Below are positions 13,970 to 15,916 of a DNA stretch of 15,916 nucleotides, one piece after another. The stretch lies in assembly GCA_900554675.1 (NCBI GenBank), contig USIM01000003.1:1-15916 (forward strand), read 5' to 3'. Origin of the DNA: an uncultured Sutterella sp. (GTDB taxonomy: Bacteria > Pseudomonadota > Gammaproteobacteria > Burkholderiales > Burkholderiaceae_F). A program made the position numbers and the translations under genes. How positions within the stretch are numbered: the first letter of the stretch is position 1; each line of letters begins with the position of its first letter. The notes below the pieces were generated by a model. The model was given only the letters and a program-made list of their open reading frames with translations, did not search any database and was not told where the DNA came from.

Positions 13970-15916
13970 TTACACATCGATAGGATCTACATCCATGACC
14001 CAATGCACAGACGTTTTGAGTTGAGACAATTGCTCCATCCACACCGACAAATATTGGTTTAATTTTGCTCTTGAAGGGGCCTCAACCAACAATTGAGCTC
14101 GATCGCGATCGGCCACCCTCATCACCGCCATCGGAATGGGATCAAAAATGGCTATTTCGTTTAATTGATAACGATCTCGAATGGCTTCTCCTATTGAAAC
14201 CGCCGTCGTTAAAAACTCAATTGCCTTATCAAGGCTGGGTGCATCGGCTAGCAATAAAGCTTGTGAAACAAAGGGGCTCGTCCCTTCCATCTCTCGTATG
14301 GCCAACAATTCATCGGCAAACATTTCGTAGTTTTGTTGCGCCAATGCCTTAAAGATCGGCCGATCACCAAAACGGCTCTGCACCATCAATTTCGCAGTCA
14401 AACCGCCACGTCCTGCTCGACCTGCCACTTGCATCAAGTTGGCAAACGCTCTTTCCTCACTGCGAGGATTAGCGCTAACCAATTGTGCGTCTACATTAAG
14501 AACAACCACTAAAGAGACATTTTGGAAATCGTGTCCCTTGGCCACCATTTGAGTTCCGACTAAAATATCGACCTCTCCAGCATGCACTGCATCAAAGGCC
14601 TTCTGTGCAGCGTTTTTCCTTTGGGTACTGTCTCGATCAATTCTTAGAATTTTTGCCTGTGGCCAAAGCTCTTGCAATTGCTCTTCTATGCGCTGAGTGC
14701 CGGCCCCAAGTGGCGTCAAATCCACATTTCCGCAATCAGGGCATTTGGAATACACAGGAGCAGACCACCCGCAATGATGACACATCAATCGGCGATGAGA
14801 CTTATGGTAAACCGCATACGTTGAACAATGCGGACATGTTGATAACCACCCACAACTCGGACAAGTTAATACTGGGGCATAACCTCGGCGATTTAAAAAC
14901 ACAATCACCTGTTCTTTGCGCTCAAGCGTTTGAGTTATCTCATCAACGATAGATTGTGCCAATCCGCAAACCGTTTTCCCCTCTTTAGGATTAATCACTT
15001 CCAAGGTCGGCAAAACCGCATCTTTGACTGCACGATGGTTTAGCGTCAATAATTGATAACGATTTGCTCGCACATGAGCCCAGGTTTCCAACGACGGCGT
15101 AGCAGACCCCAACACCACTGGAATACCCATTAACTGTGCTCGTTTTACCGCTAAATCTCTCGCAGAATAGCGAATCCCATCACCCGCCTTATAAGAAAGA
15201 TCGTGTTCTTCATCGACAACAATGAGTTTTAAATTGGGAATACTGGCAAAGACTGACATACGCGTGCCAATCAATATTTGGGCACGTTTTTCATGCATCG
15301 CTAACCAAGAACGTGCTCGCTCCCCTTGTGCAAGTCCAGAGTGCAAACACACCACAGAAATGTCTTGGAAACGGGAACGAACGCGACTTTCAAGCTGTGG
15401 TGTCAGGTTAATTTCAGGAACCAGAAACAACACTTGCGCCGTAGAATCTTCCTTAAAAACCGACTCCATCATGTTGAGGTAGACTTCAGTTTTCCCACTG
15501 CCCGTCACACCATGCAAAACCATCGGGCTAAATCCTTGACTCTTATTTAGAGCTTGGACCGCCAGCGTCTGCTCCTCATTTAAATCATGCTTGGCTTGAG
15601 GAGCAAAAGTTTGATGTTTCCCATCTTTTCGCAATCGATCCAATGACTGTTGATAACGCACACCGGGTTTTGTTCTGAAAAAATTCGGCAGACAACCTAA
15701 AGCGACTTCTCCCCATCCGTGTTGGTAATAATCACTGGCAAATTTCGTTAAACGTAACCACTTGTCATCAACGGGATCAACATCGTCAAATACACGAATA
15801 ATGCTTTTTTGTTTTTTGGGTTCAATGTCACAGACCTCGGTGAGCTGAACAATCATTCCTACCACTTCTCTGCGACCTAAAGGCACAACACAACGAAGAC
15901 CAACGGCAACCGCCTG
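13970..15916 (-). CDS. priA: Primosomal protein N' (replication restart helicase PriA), N-terminus cut by window edge
   Basis: PriA recognises stalled forks and D-loops and reloads the replicative helicase. 648 residues are in the window. The frame stays open to base 15916, so the GTG at 15886 is internal and only a short N-terminal stretch is missing. The 3'-DNA-binding domain is followed by superfamily 2 helicase motifs: Walker A G-V-T-G-S-G-K-T, the D-E-E-H box (I-V-V-D-E-E-H-D), G-S-A-T-P-S-L-E and V-A-G-R-A-G-R-G. Between the lobes lies the zinc region with eight cysteines in four pairs (C-P-S-C, C-P-H-C, C-H-H-C, C-P-D-C). The C-terminus ends in the conserved W-V-M-D-V-D-P-I. The stretch between the DNA-binding domain and the helicase is short, with no room for the winged-helix domain of E. 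coli PriA. tRNA-Arg follows 47 bp downstream. Confidence 0.97.
   Translation of the reverse strand, partial: QAVAVGLRCVVPLGRREVVGMIVQLTEVCDIEPKKQKSIIRVFDDVDPVDDKWLRLTKFASDYYQHGWGEVALGCLPNFFRTKPGVRYQQSLDRLRKDGKHQTFAPQAKHDLNEEQTLAVQALNKSQGFSPMVLHGVTGSGKTEVYLNMMESVFKEDSTAQVLFLVPEINLTPQLESRVRSRFQDISVVCLHSGLAQGERARSWLAMHEKRAQILIGTRMSVFASIPNLKLIVVDEEHDLSYKAGDGIRYSARDLAVKRAQLMGIPVVLGSATPSLETWAHVRANRYQLLTLNHRAVKDAVLPTLEVINPKEGKTVCGLAQSIVDEITQTLERKEQVIVFLNRRGYAPVLTCPSCGWLSTCPHCSTYAVYHKSHRRLMCHHCGWSAPVYSKCPDCGNVDLTPLGAGTQRIEEQLQELWPQAKILRIDRDSTQRKNAAQKAFDAVHAGEVDILVGTQMVAKGHDFQNVSLVVVLNVDAQLVSANPRSEERAFANLMQVAGRAGRGGLTAKLMVQSRFGDRPIFKALAQQNYEMFADELLAIREMEGTSPFVSQALLLADAPSLDKAIEFLTTAVSIGEAIRDRYQLNEIAIFDPIPMAVMRVADRDRAQLLVEAPSRAKLNQYLSVWMEQLSQLKTSVHWVMDVDPIDV

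Noticed and set aside
1..15916. Mobile elements, CRISPR arrays, toxin-antitoxin or defence genes, and integration at the tRNA
   Set aside because: No regularly spaced repeats, transposase or integrase coding, or tRNA-end duplications were seen. Genes are tightly packed housekeeping and envelope genes.

Overview
The window looks like an ordinary chromosomal segment of a betaproteobacterium. The clues are a MucD/DegP-type periplasmic protease, an HAE1-family RND pump, a glmU-glmS pair, and the run DUF971 - ubiE - Tim44-like protein, an order I associate with Burkholderiales. Moderate base composition and A/T-rich spacers would suit a host-associated member such as the Sutterellaceae; that placement is inference. 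I see no phage genes, insertion sequences, CRISPR arrays or origins.

Layout. (1) Bases 1-694, + strand: the C-terminal half of a Do-family protease, ending at a hairpin (707-738) shared with the convergent efflux operon. (2) Bases 751-7264, - strand: a four-gene operon read right to left, encoding membrane fusion lipoprotein, inner-membrane RND transporter, outer-membrane lipoprotein channel and a TetR-family regulator. The first two genes are 28 bp apart, the next pair 1 bp apart, and the last pair overlap in an ATGA. (3) Bases 7265-7528: a 264-bp divergent control region unusually dense in inverted repeats. Two TetR-like dyads (TGAACGATCGTTCA and a degenerate copy) sit on the predicted pump promoter. 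(4) Bases 7529-8185, + strand: a MarC-family membrane protein and its terminator. (5) Bases 8261-11471, - strand: glmU-glmS, making glucosamine-6-phosphate and UDP-GlcNAc. (6) Bases 11594-13827, - strand: DUF971 protein, UbiE and a secreted/membrane Tim44-like protein, with a hairpin terminator between the last two. (7) Bases 13848-13922, - strand: tRNA-Arg(CCG) with its own near-consensus promoter, only 20 nt ahead of the DUF971 start. (8) Bases 13970-15916, - strand: priA, cut by the right edge, apparently lacking the winged-helix domain of E. coli PriA.

How it fits together. The pump operon carries all three envelope-spanning components plus a probable autorepressor as its last gene. When the regulator releases the operators, pump and regulator would rise together, giving negative feedback. 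glmUS supplies cell-envelope precursors, ubiE makes quinones, priA restarts replication forks.

I did not find a clearly undescribed system. The points most worth a second look are the dyad-rich divergent region, the regulator placed last and carrying a coiled-coil-like tail, the extended charged tail on the RND transporter, the compact PriA, and the tRNA whose processing may create the 5' end of the DUF971-ubiE mRNA.
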